Assembly: GCA_021030915.1 (NCBI GenBank)
Contig: JAGEMR010000201.1
Coordinates: 1-38,436 of the forward strand
From: Astrothelium macrocarpum
Lineage: Eukaryota > Ascomycota > Dothideomycetes > Trypetheliales > Trypetheliaceae
Direction of reading: 5' to 3'
DNA length: 38,436 nucleotides
Shown: in pieces, positions 1-11,188 of the stretch
How positions within the stretch are numbered: the stretch's first letter is position 1
How the letters are laid out: every line of letters starts with the position of its first letter
Made by a program: the position numbers and the translations under genes
Notes under the pieces: model-generated
Seen by the model: the letters and a program-made list of their open reading frames with translations, nothing else
Told to the model about the DNA's origin: nothing
Database searches by the model: none

Positions 1-60
1 TAGGATAATTATCCAGATCCTATGCTATCCAGCTATTATGCTATGCTATGCGATCCAATG

Positions 61-286
61 ATCCTTCCGACCCCTGGAGAAGTTCAAGCGAAGACCACGA
101 GATACGCTTAAGGCTCCGGAGCATATCATGAGAGACGAAGATAGCGAAGAAGTGCAGCGCATGAAACAAAATTGGTGCTACTATGAAGTGCTTGGTGAAG
201 CCTACCTCCATGGTATGATGGACGGGGAAGCTATTGCTTTCCAAAATGAGCGTGGTATCCGGGCACAAGTCTTTGAATTACGATAA
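61..286 (+). pseudogene. C-terminal fragment of a HET (heterokaryon incompatibility) family protein
   Basis: An open frame after a TGA at 58-60 runs to the TAA at 284-286. It reads as the tail of fungal HET-domain proteins: the stretch YEVLGEAYLHGMMDGEA matches the family's usual 'lVGeaYvhGiMdGEa' end, followed by a short charged tail ending FELR. The HET domain itself is not in the window and there is no suitable start upstream in frame. HET proteins take part in non-self recognition and programmed cell death. Lying tail-to-tail with the NLR gene is typical of such loci. It could be the last exon of an intact gene beginning left of the window, or a relic. Confidence 0.65.
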
Positions 287-1250
287 AGCACGTTTGAGCC
301 ACGTTCTTGGTCAGGGGACCTGGGTCGAGGCTGGAAAGAGGACCTGCCTGTGGAGACCCTGTGGAAATGAAGATATATGACAGGCTTATACCAGCAGTGA
401 TGCCCTGGCAAACGCAAATACTGTAGCGAGCTCTGTTTTTTTACAATTGTCACGTCAGCTTATTGAGCTTGCCAGTTGCACTGGATTGTGTTATGTTGTG
501 ATGATTTCAGAGTGATGCTGGCGGGTTTGGCTTGGAGTCCCGGAACTGGTTTGAACAAAATCCTATAGAGCTTGAGGCTGACCATACTGACACCATAGAT
601 TTAAATTGACAGTGCTCTTCGGGAAGTTTCGGTTTTCCCTATTGATAGGAATTTGTAGATAGGGAAATTGTTCGAAATAGGATGATGCCACTTCATAAGC
701 AGCTTGAGAATAAATGCTGGTGTCGGATTATAACATTATCAAGGAAGTGAATATGCTTTCAATACATCTGAAAACGGATCTCAAGGTATTGTAGAAAATT
801 AAAGCTGGGGTGGAATCGCATAGTAGACTTCGACAGATATTGGTTTAGTTAAGCCACGATTGCAGACTAACAACCAGATTTCTATTACGTGTAACTCCTA
901 ACATAACTCTTTTAGTCAGTTCCGGGATTTTCTGTCAAATAGCGGGAAACGGTTTCTCTTCGACGAGAACTACGTGGGCATACTCTGCAGGAACCACATT
1001 GGTACAAGTCAAGATGCAAGCGTGTATCTCGAACCATGTGAACATCGTGGAAGCCAGGCTGTCGCCAAAGGCCCCACAAACGCGGACACTGACTATCGTT
1101 CGCTTGGCTCACGATGTGGCAGGTAGGTACGAGCATAACTGAGGTCCCATTCATATTGTAGGCGTATAACGAATTAAGAAAACAGGGGAGACTATTTTAC
1201 AATGTAGGATTGTGTTAAAAAATTAATCGAAATCATTTTATTGCGCTAGC
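287..1250. other. intergenic stretch, no gene recognised
   Basis: Between the HET fragment and the remains of the ankyrin tail. Open frames are short and show no recognisable domain. A plus-strand frame around 915-1140 is open but resembles nothing I can name. Confidence 0.5.
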
Positions 1251-1817
1251 TTAGAGAAGGTATCCAGACAATATTCTGTAGCCGGCTTCCTCCGCTGCCT
1301 ACAAAGCTGTTTTTCCCTTTGTGACTGCACCAGCAGCATTGCCATCAGCTCCTACTAAGCGCGATATTTTCACCACATAAAGATGATTGCCTTCCGCTGC
1401 TGCCTGTAGCGCTGTTATTCCCATGACTTTGTCTGCAGGAGCATTGACATTGGCGTTCTCTTGAATCAGCCGATCTACTATAGCACAGTGGCCTTCTCCT
1501 GCTGCTGCTTGTAATGCCGTTCTTCCCCAATGTCAATATGCATCAGTATTGTTATGTGCGTTGTCTTGAAGTAGCCGCTCTACTTCAATGAAATGGCCTC
1601 TTTTTGCTGCTATCTACAAAGCTATCCTCTGAGTTGGTTTACCTATGACAGCATGAATATCCGCTTCTGCTTCATGATTCGTTCCAGAGCAGCAAGATAG
1701 CCACCTTCTGCTGCCAGTTGCAAACCTGTTCTTCCATCTCCTACATCTGGGACAACATTGACGTCTCCCTCCCCGCTGAACAAGTCGCTCTACCACAGCA
1801 AGTGGCCTTTTTTGCTG
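1251..1817 (-). pseudogene. decayed C-terminal ankyrin repeats of the adjacent NLR gene
   Basis: Downstream of the present stop of the NLR gene the minus strand still encodes about six ankyrin-like repeats in shifting frames. Typical pieces are GHLAVVERL-like, LQLAAEGGYLAALER, IAAKRGHFIEVERLL, ALQAAAGEGHCAIVDRL and ALQAAAEGNHLYVV. At least three small indels and three in-frame stops break them. Two stops fall exactly where the conserved ALQ glutamine is expected (reading 'gct ttg tag', near 1615-1623 and 1303-1311), as expected from C-to-T change of CAG. The ancestral end is probably the TAA at 1251-1253. The intact gene upstream therefore encodes a protein shortened by about 190 residues. 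Confidence 0.75.
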
Positions 1818-4800
1818 TTAGTTGCAGAGCTTTACTTCCAAGGTCTTCATTGTGGCAGCATTGATGTACGCTCCTGCTTGTCTCAGTCGCTCTACAACAG
1901 CAACATGACCACCTTCTGCTGCTAGTTGCAAAGCTGTTTTTCCATCTCCTGATTGCAGAACTGTATCTTCCATTTTTTTATCTGTGGCATCAATGCATGC
2001 TCCTGCCCGAATCAGTCGCTCTACAACAGTAAGATGGCCAGCTTTTGCTGCTGCTTGCAATGGCGTCATGAACTCAAAATCAGGTCTATGAGTTCCCGCA
2101 TTTAATTGAAGTAATCGTTCTACCGCAGCGAGATAGCATCCCTTTGCCGCTTCTAGTAGAGCCTGTCCTCCCTCGAAACTTGCGGACTGAAGGTTATAAG
2201 AATCCACCTCTTCTTGGAGCAGCCGTTCTATTATAGCTGGATAGCCTTGTTTTATCGCTTCCATTAACGCTATTACCCAAACATTGGTCGGCGTATGTCT
2301 GGTGCTATCATTGTTTATCTCTCGGAGAATCCGCTCTACCACGGCGAGATGGCCGCTCTCTACTGCTGCTAGCAAACACTCTCTTTCATCGAGCTCGTTT
2401 GCAATACCAATCTCCTGGAGCAAACGGTTCACGATTTCATGATGCCCTAAGCGACAAGTCCCCACTAGCTGTTGTCTCATTTCCTCGTCAGATGGCTCGT
2501 TAGATGGTCTTGTCATGTAGCTGTGTGTTCTTCCACGATACAATAGAAGTTGAAGTTGCTCGAGATTGGCCGTAGTGCAAGAGCGAGCAAATAATCTTGG
2601 CCCTTCGTTCATCCAGAGCCAACGCCAGTAATTGTCCTCTCCTATGGCTCTGGGAATAATACCTTGCCAAATAAGGAAAATCACTGAATCACCCTCTCTT
2701 ACGGCCCAAAGGAAGACGTTCCAGTAAGGTAGGAATTTTGGGCTCTCAATGCGGCTCCATGGTTTCAAGTCATCCACTCTACACACAAAGGTCTCCCAAG
2801 CTTTTGATAGTTGTCCTTCTTGTAGCTCTATGTAGCGTGCATGACTGTGCCATTGACTCTTACAGTACTCAAGTAATTGATAACAAGGATCCACTTTTGC
2901 GGATTGATAAGTACTCAGATAGGACCTTAGACTATCGACCATGTCGACCTGTTTGGTGTTCCGAAACCGACTGTTCTTAATTGCTGTCGCTAAAGGCCAA
3001 ACAGAAGTCGGAACAGTTCCCGACGCCAGATTAATGGGGTTGCACAGAGCTCGTATATTCTCGGTGTCCGAAGTTCGCGTTATTGCCTTGTGAAAATCGC
3101 TGAAAGATAGATATTGAAGGCATGTGTTCGCTAGATACTGTTCCGCCTCAATCTCGTCGACTATACAGCTGGTATCTCCTGATATGTTTGAGGAGTTCAG
3201 GATAAAGGACAGAACCGTATGATGTGCCAATAAGACTGTTTTATTTGCAGAGTCGCATTTGACGAGATTTCCGCATAGCCTACATAACCTTGATAGACTT
3301 AGCTTGAGAGGAGGACTTTTCCAGGACTTCTGGTCTGTACTAATGGATATGGCTTCTTCGAGTTCATGAATCGATAGAGGTCTTCGGCTGCAAATAACCC
3401 ACTGTAAGACTTTCTTGACTAGTTCCATGAGTTTTTGATCTTCTTTGGAGAGCCTGGTCAAGGCGAGCCTATAAAGCTCTGTAACTTGCCGCGGGGTACT
3501 GTCAAGGAGATCTGGAATTCTTTCCAGAGATTCGTCTTCCTCGCAGACATCAATTATGGTTTTGAGTTGCAGATCTACCCAAAGAAACCTGCATGAAAAT
3601 TTTAGCGTAAACTCCAGTCGTTTTTACAATCAACAATACTGGGTTCTAACTCACATTTCTTCCGCACCAGATAATAGTATATTCTTGATATTGGCCAGCA
3701 AAAATGGCGGGCAAACGGAGAGCTCATTCTCCGAGTGCTTGTCAATTTGACTTTGGATGAAGATCTCAATATCATCTTTGACATGTTCCAACTTAATCTG
3801 GAACACCTGAACAGGACTAATCGCCTTTGGTATATCCACATCCGGATTAGTAAAGGCAAGTATTCGAATGCCGTTTGCCCTTTGGATTCTCTTGAGAAAA
3901 GATTTGACAATTTTCTGGTGACTTATATCCGCTTCATCAAGTCCATCGATGAGTAGAAAAGTTTTCCTGTAGTTTTTGCAAAAGTCTATGAAAAGCTCTA
4001 TCAACTCGTTCATATCAGGCTCGGCGTAGTCCATCTGGCTCAAGAAAAGCGATGTGAGGCGTTTGTATAAATTTGGTACGAGCGACTCTAGCGTAATTAC
4101 CTGGTGTAAAATGCATCTCAAAAACGAAATTATTTGCAACGACGTCTTGATAGAAGAATCAAAGAGATAGAAAGCAATAGCTGTATCGTCACGGTTCAAG
4201 AAGGTCGTTTTTAAGTAATTGGTGATGTATCCCCTAAAGCTTTTATTAGTACGTCGTTCAAAGTTATAATTGATGCATAGTAGGTTTCATACATTAAAAT
4301 AGTTTTTCCACAGCCAGCTTCAGACCCCAGAAATTAGCATGATCTCTAGATAGTGTTTTAATAGCGGGAATGGAAGTACGTACGAATGCCGTAGCACCAG
4401 AGATGGGTTGAACCGGTACTGTTGATCCATTCTTGGAATTCTGGCGTGTCAAGAAACCAATGGCAAGTTCTTTTGCAACGCAGACTAACTGCCCGGCGAA
4501 GACTAATAGCATAATCGTGGTTTGGTATTTGTCGTAACAACCGAATTTTCTGACGCTCTAAAATAGAAAAGAAGTCAACTTCGCAAAACAAAAAAAATTC
4601 TTTGACCTAATGCCCATGGAATACCTTCTTCTCTCTCTCTTTTTCGAATTTGCCGGGCCTGAGTTTCCGAAAATGCAAATGCTTGCTGTGATCGAAAGTT
4701 CTTGTTTGCCTGCATTTCAACGACTTGGTTTTGTCGAAAAATGGAGTTTTCCTCAACCTCCTTTATTAGCGATTGGCGAAATTCATGCATGGTCTGTTCT

Positions 4801-5749
4801 GATGCGAGTATTATTTCTTCCATGACTTCAGCCTTTGCATCAATTAAGCTGGCCTCTATTTGCTCAAAGTCTACTTTGAAGGACTTCCATAATGACTTCA
4901 AGTATTGTTTAAAACCTATTCAAGAGACACAACAGGATTAGAATTTATTTAAATTGTTATGATTCGGAAAACTATGTTCACCTCTCTCCTGTATTATCTT
5001 AAGTGCCTTTGAACAAAACACTATCACCAAAGAGTAAAAACTTAAAAGTGATTGCTGTAGTCTTGATGATTGTGGGAATAGTTTCTCGTATTCAGAGAGA
5101 CGAGGAAAGTAGTCAGTTAGCTGAGCGATACGCTTTGATAACTTCTCAAAATATTCGCCAAAATTGGATGAGATCTGCTCAATCAGACGTAAGCAAGAGG
5201 AACACAGAAGGATCGTAAGAGACACACCAACACCACAAGCTTGACGCTGCCCCAGACGAGCGATGTTATCTGACTAGGCCCTACATATGTGTCGACGATT
5301 GCACAGTATTGCTGAGTACAGGCGAGAACCCCGTGAATTCGGGACGCAATGATTCGGCTCTTCCGACCGGCATTGAGTTTTGCAATGTCGTCTGTAAGCC
5401 TGATAACATCATCTGCTGTGGGTGTATGGCTCGAGAACGTACTGAGTTGAGCGGCTTGGTCCGGCGAGAGCATTGACTGAAACTCGCTCAACGCTGAATC
5501 GAGATCGATCTGAGGCCTCGTCGAAGTTAGCTGGATACAATTGCATGATTTAAATTATGCAAAGGTTACATATTGACATAGATACGACGGCTAACGTTAG
5601 TATTGTCGAGGTACTTGTAAAAAGCAACCTTGTACTTGTGATTGAGGACTGTCCTCAGCGAGTACTGATTTCCATCTGTCGTCTATGTCAATAGCAAGAT
5701 TATAGGACAAACTCGAAACTTTGGGAAATGGGCTATCATATAGGGGCAT
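1818..5749 (-). CDS. NLR/STAND protein: DUF7708-like N-terminus, NACHT NTPase, ankyrin repeats
   Basis: Cytosolic signal-transducing NTPase of the fungal NLR type, thought to act in non-self recognition or cell death. Model of eight exons: 5749-5636 (end uncertain), 5509-5228, 5174-4982, 4915-4625, 4557-4384, 4317-4293, 4233-3655, 3588-1818; exons 2-8 total 3315 nt and stay in frame, giving about 1140 aa. The N-terminal third has the helical 'WGSVKLVVL...' segment of DUF7708 proteins. Walker A (GIPGCGKT, about residue 350) is rebuilt by two introns flanking a 25-nt exon. Walker B is FLLIDGLDEAD near residue 450. Next come the MFLWVDLQL and winged-helix part, then ankyrin repeats from about residue 900. 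Odd points: the intron before the micro-exon ends in AAG, and exon 1 has two in-phase donors (GTACAA at 5635, GTACCT at 5614). The ATG at 5749 is the first suitable one but unproven. Confidence 0.85.
4293..4317 (-). other. 25-nt micro-exon encoding the NLR P-loop
   Basis: Flanked by introns 4318-4383 (66 nt, GTACGT...AAG, branch GCTAAT) and 4234-4292 (59 nt, GTATGA...TTTAG, branch ACTAAT). Splicing both restores GIP-GCGKTILM-GYI in frame. Either intron retained brings stops or loses the P-loop frame. The exon assignment rests on the exact recovery of Walker A and of phase on both sides. Confidence 0.75.
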
Positions 5750-8047
5750 CTTGCAGTGATCTTCTGAAGCCAGAAGGCTGAGCGGCTATGTAGAGGCAGT
5801 GAAGTGGGTAACCCTATCATCTCTCTTGCTTTTTGCCCCACTTTTATCCCGAGAGGGTCTGAAACCTCGGAAATATGTAGGCCCGATCTTCGAAACATTC
5901 GGCAAACAATTGTTTTATAGGGTGACAGCAACACCAACCTTGACTACTTTCTGCATCAATATACACCAAAGCGTTACGGGTTTGAGAGATCTATGGTTTT
6001 CTGCCATGAGACAAATTTAATGGACGTACCTGCTATTCTTTTGCCCAGCATTTCCTAGCGCGCGCATACGATTCCAAGAAAACGCATACATTTAAGGAAG
6101 AATTCGAATCTTCAGCAAGCCTCAACCTTTGTACCTTCGCAAGCCAAAACCGTCGATGCGGAAAGATACCATCAGAAGTCCGGCAAGAACAGGAGAAGTA
6201 GATCGGATGGCCAGCTCCTCTTCAAACCAAAGATGGCGTTACACTGGGATGGCTAATACTAAATGAAGGAGACTGTGGGCTGTATAGAAAAGCCGTGGAA
6301 GGAATGAAGAGAGAAAAAAGGAGATAAGGGGAAGATAAGGACAGAGTGGGGAAGGTAGAAGACGACAAATAGGAAAAGGGAGGGAAAGGGAGGGAAAGGG
6401 GGAAAGACGACACAAAGGAGTAATTATTGGCACAATTTGTGGTAGCCATCAAAAACCCAGGACAACCAGTCAATGAGGTGTTGAAACAAGTATAACGATA
6501 CAGTAACAGTCCGGTCACGCTCATATAGTTCCGGCGCTGCTATCCCGAATGGTCTACTTACCGACTTTAACCAAGTGGAGCTGGCTCTCAACTTCCGTTT
6601 AGCTCAAGGCCTAGACAATATCGGGACAATAGTTCACAACTTACATCAAGGTCCAAATGTCGAGATCGGCTGGTATTGCTTTTCCTCGTCATGCTCTGGT
6701 TCTATGGCAAACGTAAAATTTCTGATGAAATGGTTTGATGCTTCAGGATCTTTTCAGCTAATGCCAGGAAACTCGCATCCATTGATCCGAACAATGCAGT
6801 CATTCCTATTGTAAAATCGCGTCTGAAGTGCTGGACCCATCATTGCCATAGCACTCGCGATGAGTGTAGTCGGCGACAGCAGAAGCTCTCCTATCTCCAT
6901 GCTCGGATTCTCAGCTCAAATACCATCAATCAAGGCGTTCTGCTAACGTAAGGCCCAAACGCTTTCAGCGAGGGTCCTTGTGATTGTGTCAGCTGCGCAA
7001 CTATTATGCCTTGGTCTGATAGTACTTCGTTGTGGCAAGGTAAGCGACCCCGGTGTTGTGCCGAAGCTCTGTCCTATCTCGCTTCACCTGGTTATCATCT
7101 TGTCTTTGGAACGAATCCGAGAGGTCTCAGTACAAACGAATGCACGTTGCGAGGAAGCGACAACTCCTATCAAGAGCGCAGAGGTTGCGTGGTGTGACCA
7201 TACCGTAACAAGTTCAACATTCCAAGGTTCCAGTATTCCAGATTATTTCCGCTCGATATGTAGACCATGACATTGCCTTCAGATAATGTGGAAGTGATGG
7301 AAGAATTCAATTCTTGGGCCGAACACCATTACCAGTCAAAGGTTAGGATGTGTTGCTTTAATGCTTTCATTCATGCCTATATTTCATGAGTTTGTTACAT
7401 TTTTGGATAACATTAGGGTACCCAAGTTACTATGAAAACCATGGACATAATTGGTAGACTGGTTGTGCTGTATAGCGTGCGTCTAACCAATATTGTGTAG
7501 CGCTGTATATTTTCTTCAAAACTCCATATGAGCACTGAGATTAAGCTTGGATTTAGTTGCTCTCTTCTCAGGTATCAGGGTGCCCACATCACGACCCAAA
7601 TGCAACTTCGTTGGACCGATGAGCTACCCGCAACCCGGGCGCAAGATTCCCGTGGTGAGTGCGGAGTTTCTCAAAATGGATGAGACCGAAAGGGTACTGA
7701 GCCAAACATCTGGAAATTCGGTGACCACCGAGGCAAACTCAACACCGCATTAGGTCAGATAATGGGACGCCAAGTAGACTGGTAGCCGCAAAGCAGACGG
7801 CGTTCAGCTTCAAAGGAGTTTGAAGACCGTCCTGAAGCGCGGAGGGAGATCTGGTCGTGCATCGTAAGGTGCACCACCTGAAGACACAACAAGGCTTCCG
7901 TTACCTCGTATCATGTCAAAAATCCTGATAACAGAGAGCAACGCAGATCGAGAATAGGGCGAGTCTGGAGGCAGGTATCGGGCGAATAGCAGCGCTGGTC
8001 AAAACACCAGAATTGATGCGAGTCCTTACGTAGGAAAGCCTGTTGGC
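5750..8047. other. 2.3-kb intergenic region upstream of the NLR gene
   Basis: No gene recognised. Short open frames (for example 6575-6814 and 7547-7753 on the plus strand) carry no motif I know. It contains the purine-rich tract at about 6284-6420 and presumably the NLR promoter at its left edge. Confidence 0.5.
6284..6420 (+). repeat. polypurine tract with G-quadruplex potential
   Basis: About 135 bases are nearly all A/G on the plus strand. At 6378-6402 there are five G-runs of three or more separated by loops of one or three A (GGG-A-GGG-AAA-GGG-A-GGG-AAA-GGGGG). It lies about 0.6 kb upstream of the NLR start. Any role is inference. Confidence 0.6.
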
Positions 8048-8940
8048 CTACTGATCATCTGGCCTGTGTTTCAGACCTTCAACCAGGAACCCATGAGCGT
8101 CATATACCCGCCGCTGCTCAACCCATTGCTTCAGTTGTTCATAATTGCGACATTGACGAGGAAAACCAGCACCAAGGAATCCATTCACGCTATCGATTCC
8201 CGGTTCGATAGTCGAGTCGGACGAGCACAAGATACCTTGTCTAAGATAGTCAAAGCAATGTGCGACATGTGGTCCTCTTTCTTTTCCAAGATCAAATGAC
8301 TCCAGTGTGCCATCGTCCATCCCAGAGTAGAAAATTCTACGGACGGTGTACTGGAATATGTGTAAGCACCACGATCCTCATACATAAATTTCACGAGAGC
8401 CTACCAAGCAATGTAACTGATGGAATACCGTGGGAATCGAGACCTCGGGTGCCAAAGCATCGTCTTTGATGAAGCCGACCCCATCTACAGGCATGAGCAC
8501 GGAAACTCGGACGGAAATGACAAAACTCACTCGGTATCATGGAATCCCAAATTGGCTCGGCCTCGCCGCTGGCTGGAGGTGGATCAGCGAAGCTGCTGTT
8601 GTACACGAACATTTTTCGCGTCAGATCAAGCGGAACTGTATTGCCAATTTAGGCGGACGTCAACGAATGAGTTCAGAAACTCACTTTGAGCGACAGTATC
8701 TTCCAATTGCTGCGGTGCGCAACTCGTGTGAGCGTGGAGATTTCCGAAATAAAATCCAATTGTCCCCGTGCATGCTCCTATCACAGCCAACAAAGCCAAG
8801 TAGCAGAATCTTGCTACTTGGTAGTGTTTATTGTGGGCATTATGGTCTTTCTCAAGCAGCTCATCGTCGACAAAGCCACCTCCCTCCGTTTCGTCGTTCT
8901 TTTGCGAGTCAAGATTTCTTTGTGGTAACAACGTGTACAT
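8048..8940 (-). CDS. UstYa-family (DUF3328) oxidase, RiPP modification enzyme 1
   Basis: Member of the UstYa/DUF3328 family, enzymes that oxidise and cyclise core peptides of fungal RiPPs such as ustiloxin. Four exons: 8940-8685, 8635-8531, 8484-8405, 8350-8048; introns of 49, 46 and 54 nt with GTGAGT, GTGAGT and GTAGGC donors; 744 nt, 247 aa, in frame throughout. One membrane helix at about residues 43-67 follows a short charged N-terminus (type II topology). The post-helix FVYNSSFADPPP...WDSMIP region is typical. Both diagnostic HxxHC motifs are present: HQLHC (142-146) and HVAHC (175-179), the latter followed by FDYLRQGILC; a CRNYEQLKQW motif lies near the end. Length and motifs are those of an intact enzyme. 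The start is the only ATG before the helix in this frame. It converges on nothing; the precursor gene is 2.2 kb away and divergent. Confidence 0.9.
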
Positions 8941-8964
8941 GGCGAACTATCGCTCCGTGAGTTT

Positions 8965-9054
8965 CGACTTTGCGGATTGTACGTCCGCGTGTTGCGACTC
9001 TGTGGATTGTCTTTCCACGCACAGCGACTCTGTGAGTTGCCTCTCTCGAATCCA
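8965..9054. repeat. three imperfect 30-bp tandem repeats upstream of the first ustYa-like gene
   Basis: Units start with CGACT at 8965, 8995 and 9025 and share CGACTYTGYGGATTG-like sequence. They sit 25-115 bp before the ATG at 8940, in the expected promoter or 5' leader. On the minus strand the units would encode an NPQSRN-like decapeptide in a frame overlapping the gene start, probably fortuitous. Confidence 0.55.
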
Positions 9055-9972
9055 GGCATGATGACAAGATCATGCATCAAAGGGCCGAGACCTGAATTCC
9101 TCAAAGCTATTACTCATAGCTTCGAAGTCCAATTATCGGTCAGTATTCTAGAATGCTGACGACGATCGAATTCAGCACTTCGTAATCCTCGTTTGGGCAA
9201 GCCACTTTCAGCCCACCTCCGCATTTAGTGGGTACCAAACCAACATCCATCGTTTCGCCTGTTAATCCCAAGCTCGGGAGGCGGCGCGGACCTTCTCAGC
9301 TGCATCATGGTGGTCACGCTAAAATGAGACGGTGTAGACACTAATGATTGATTGAACGCCACCCAGGATCATATCCTATCGATAGCTTTTGAGCCTTCAC
9401 GTACATACCTTGTATTTGTCGTTTAGCAGCTAGTGGTACCCATGATTGACGGGTGAAAAAAGCAATGAGCGAAGGAGTAAACAAGGTAGCAGACGATTCG
9501 GTCCTTTGTTGAAATATGTGTCCTATGAGGCGCTTGATTTAGCACTTGAAATGCTACCCCATTGTTTGCTCGATCTACTTCGATTATCGTTGGATTCAAC
9601 ACTCAATCAGGTGTTCAACTGGCCGTTCGTTTCTTTTCTTAGCCCATTGCAAACCATAGGTAAAGGTTGGGATACCCTAATCAGGCTAAAATGACATAAC
9701 GCTCGCTAAAGCAAGCGATCAAACTGGCTGATTTAGCGTAGTCTTGGTGCTGCAGGGGAGCTGTGCGCGTCGTTTTCCCAGCTGTTTTCCGGTCACTACA
9801 AAATGACGCAACAGAAGCTGTTGTGTGATCATGGGACCCCTGAAACTTTGCTTTTCGAGGCGAATGCAGAATCGGTGCCGGGATAGCTCCAAGACAAGGA
9901 CGCTTCGGACATGTGAGAATTACTGACAGTGTTTAGTCAAAACTCCACAATAAGTTTGCCGTTACAAAGCGG
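9055..9972. other. intergenic stretch, no gene recognised
   Basis: Open frames such as 9446-9694 (+) lack recognisable domains. It may hold eroded remains of the C-terminal half of the UstYa-like fragment at 9973-10278; no HxxHC motif was found on the minus strand. Confidence 0.45.
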
Positions 9973-10278
9973 CTAGATCGATGCAAGATTATTCCATAAA
10001 TGTTCGGAGAGATTGATTGGTGGACCAACTGGCCCCATTAAGTTGAGATTGGAACGCGAAAATCTGCATGGAATCGGACGTTCATATAGATGCATTACCA
10101 GGATATCAATTCCTATCCAGATCGCCCTGCAGATGATGAGGCTAGATAACAAGATAAAGGCAATCGTCGACTTAAGAATTTTAGAGATGCGAAAGTCTGA
10201 GCGTAGCTTTGATATACATTGAGATAGATGGATCGTGATAGTGTGCTCAACCGCTGCGCAATGCTTGCCCAAAGTCAC
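9973..10278 (-). pseudogene. possible third UstYa-like gene, N-terminal remnant
   Basis: This open frame has no in-frame ATG at its start. It encodes a basic segment, a hydrophobic helix (IAFILLSSLIICRAIWIGI), then ERPIPCRF and GPPINLSEHLWNNL. The latter two resemble the region after the membrane helix in UstYa proteins (proline-rich, then ...s.e...W..L). The frame stops right after this, and neither HxxHC motif can be found downstream. Position between the two intact UstYa genes supports a decayed duplicate. It could instead be unrelated membrane-protein debris. Confidence 0.35.
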
Positions 10279-11188
10279 ATTTCGTCATCCGAGAAATTCT
10301 TGAGCTTCAAAAGCGCTAAGAATTGGCCCCAAGATCAAGAACATTCTTTTACGGCCCTTTTGTGGGCCCCGGACGAATCGTACGTTTAGGTGTTTCAGTG
10401 GCGCAGCGAAGGATGCCGTACCTGATCGGACACGATAAGACCCTGTAAACAAGGATGCCAGTATTCCAAATTCGGCAATTTAGACGGAATCTAGATGGGA
10501 AAAGACAGTATGTGCACAGGCATGCACACTTGCTTACACCTATGCCCATGACGATAGTATCCAGAACAATATACAGATCAAGCGCGTAGTGAGGCGCAGC
10601 TGAACTGCATGGGTCAGTGCAAGACGTCTGTCCTATGAGAGATGTGCACGCTCTGATTTATCCCCGTTACTGTATTTATTTCTGATGCACCTGAAAGTGC
10701 ACTGTCTATGCTAGGATATCACGCCATTGGATTCGCTGGGCTGCATAACAGGCTCGGCATCAATTTAGCAAGGGAAAACTAGTCGTTGCCCTAGTCCTGT
10801 TGGTGATTGTCTCTGGAGTATTGCACGACAGGCAGAAGGCCGTTCCAACGTTGGAAGCAATTTTGTTTGTAGTCATCGATGACAGCAGATAAACGTTGAT
10901 CGTCGGTTGTCCCAACTAACCCTGCATCTGGCCCGTAGAGGATGATGTAGGTGCGGCAAGACGATTTCCTAAAAGGCAATCGACCGAATCTTGGTTCAGA
11001 TATCAGCCATGTACCTCGAAGTAGAGAACCGGTCCTAGGGATCTTCAGTGGGTTGTTGCGCTTTCTCGTCAATTTATATGAGACCTTGAGGTCAACCATA
11101 GATCGCCATCTTCCATAAGCTCAATCCTCAAAGCTCAGGCAATCCTCTACAACACCTTACCTTAGCAAGACAACAATTTTGCTTCACA
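10279..11188. other. region upstream of the precursor gene
   Basis: No gene recognised. A minus-strand frame at 10791-11099 (102 aa) is open but has no known motif. The last 100-200 bases should hold the precursor promoter. Confidence 0.45.
11082..11093. promoter_or_regulatory. inverted repeat in the precursor promoter
   Basis: GACCT-TG-AGGTC, 5-bp arms with a 2-bp centre, ends 95 bp before the precursor ATG. Such short palindromes can bind dimeric regulators, but I found no identical copy before the two UstYa genes, so a regulatory role is only a suggestion. Confidence 0.25.

Noticed and set aside
912..1154. Minus-strand 80-codon frame and a plus-strand frame with RFLFDENYVGI, faintly HET-like
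   Set aside because: Too short and too weak; order relative to the HET fragment is wrong for one gene.
6222..6524. Minus-strand Ser/Pro/Phe-rich frame
   Set aside because: Translation of the polypyrimidine strand of the purine tract, low complexity.
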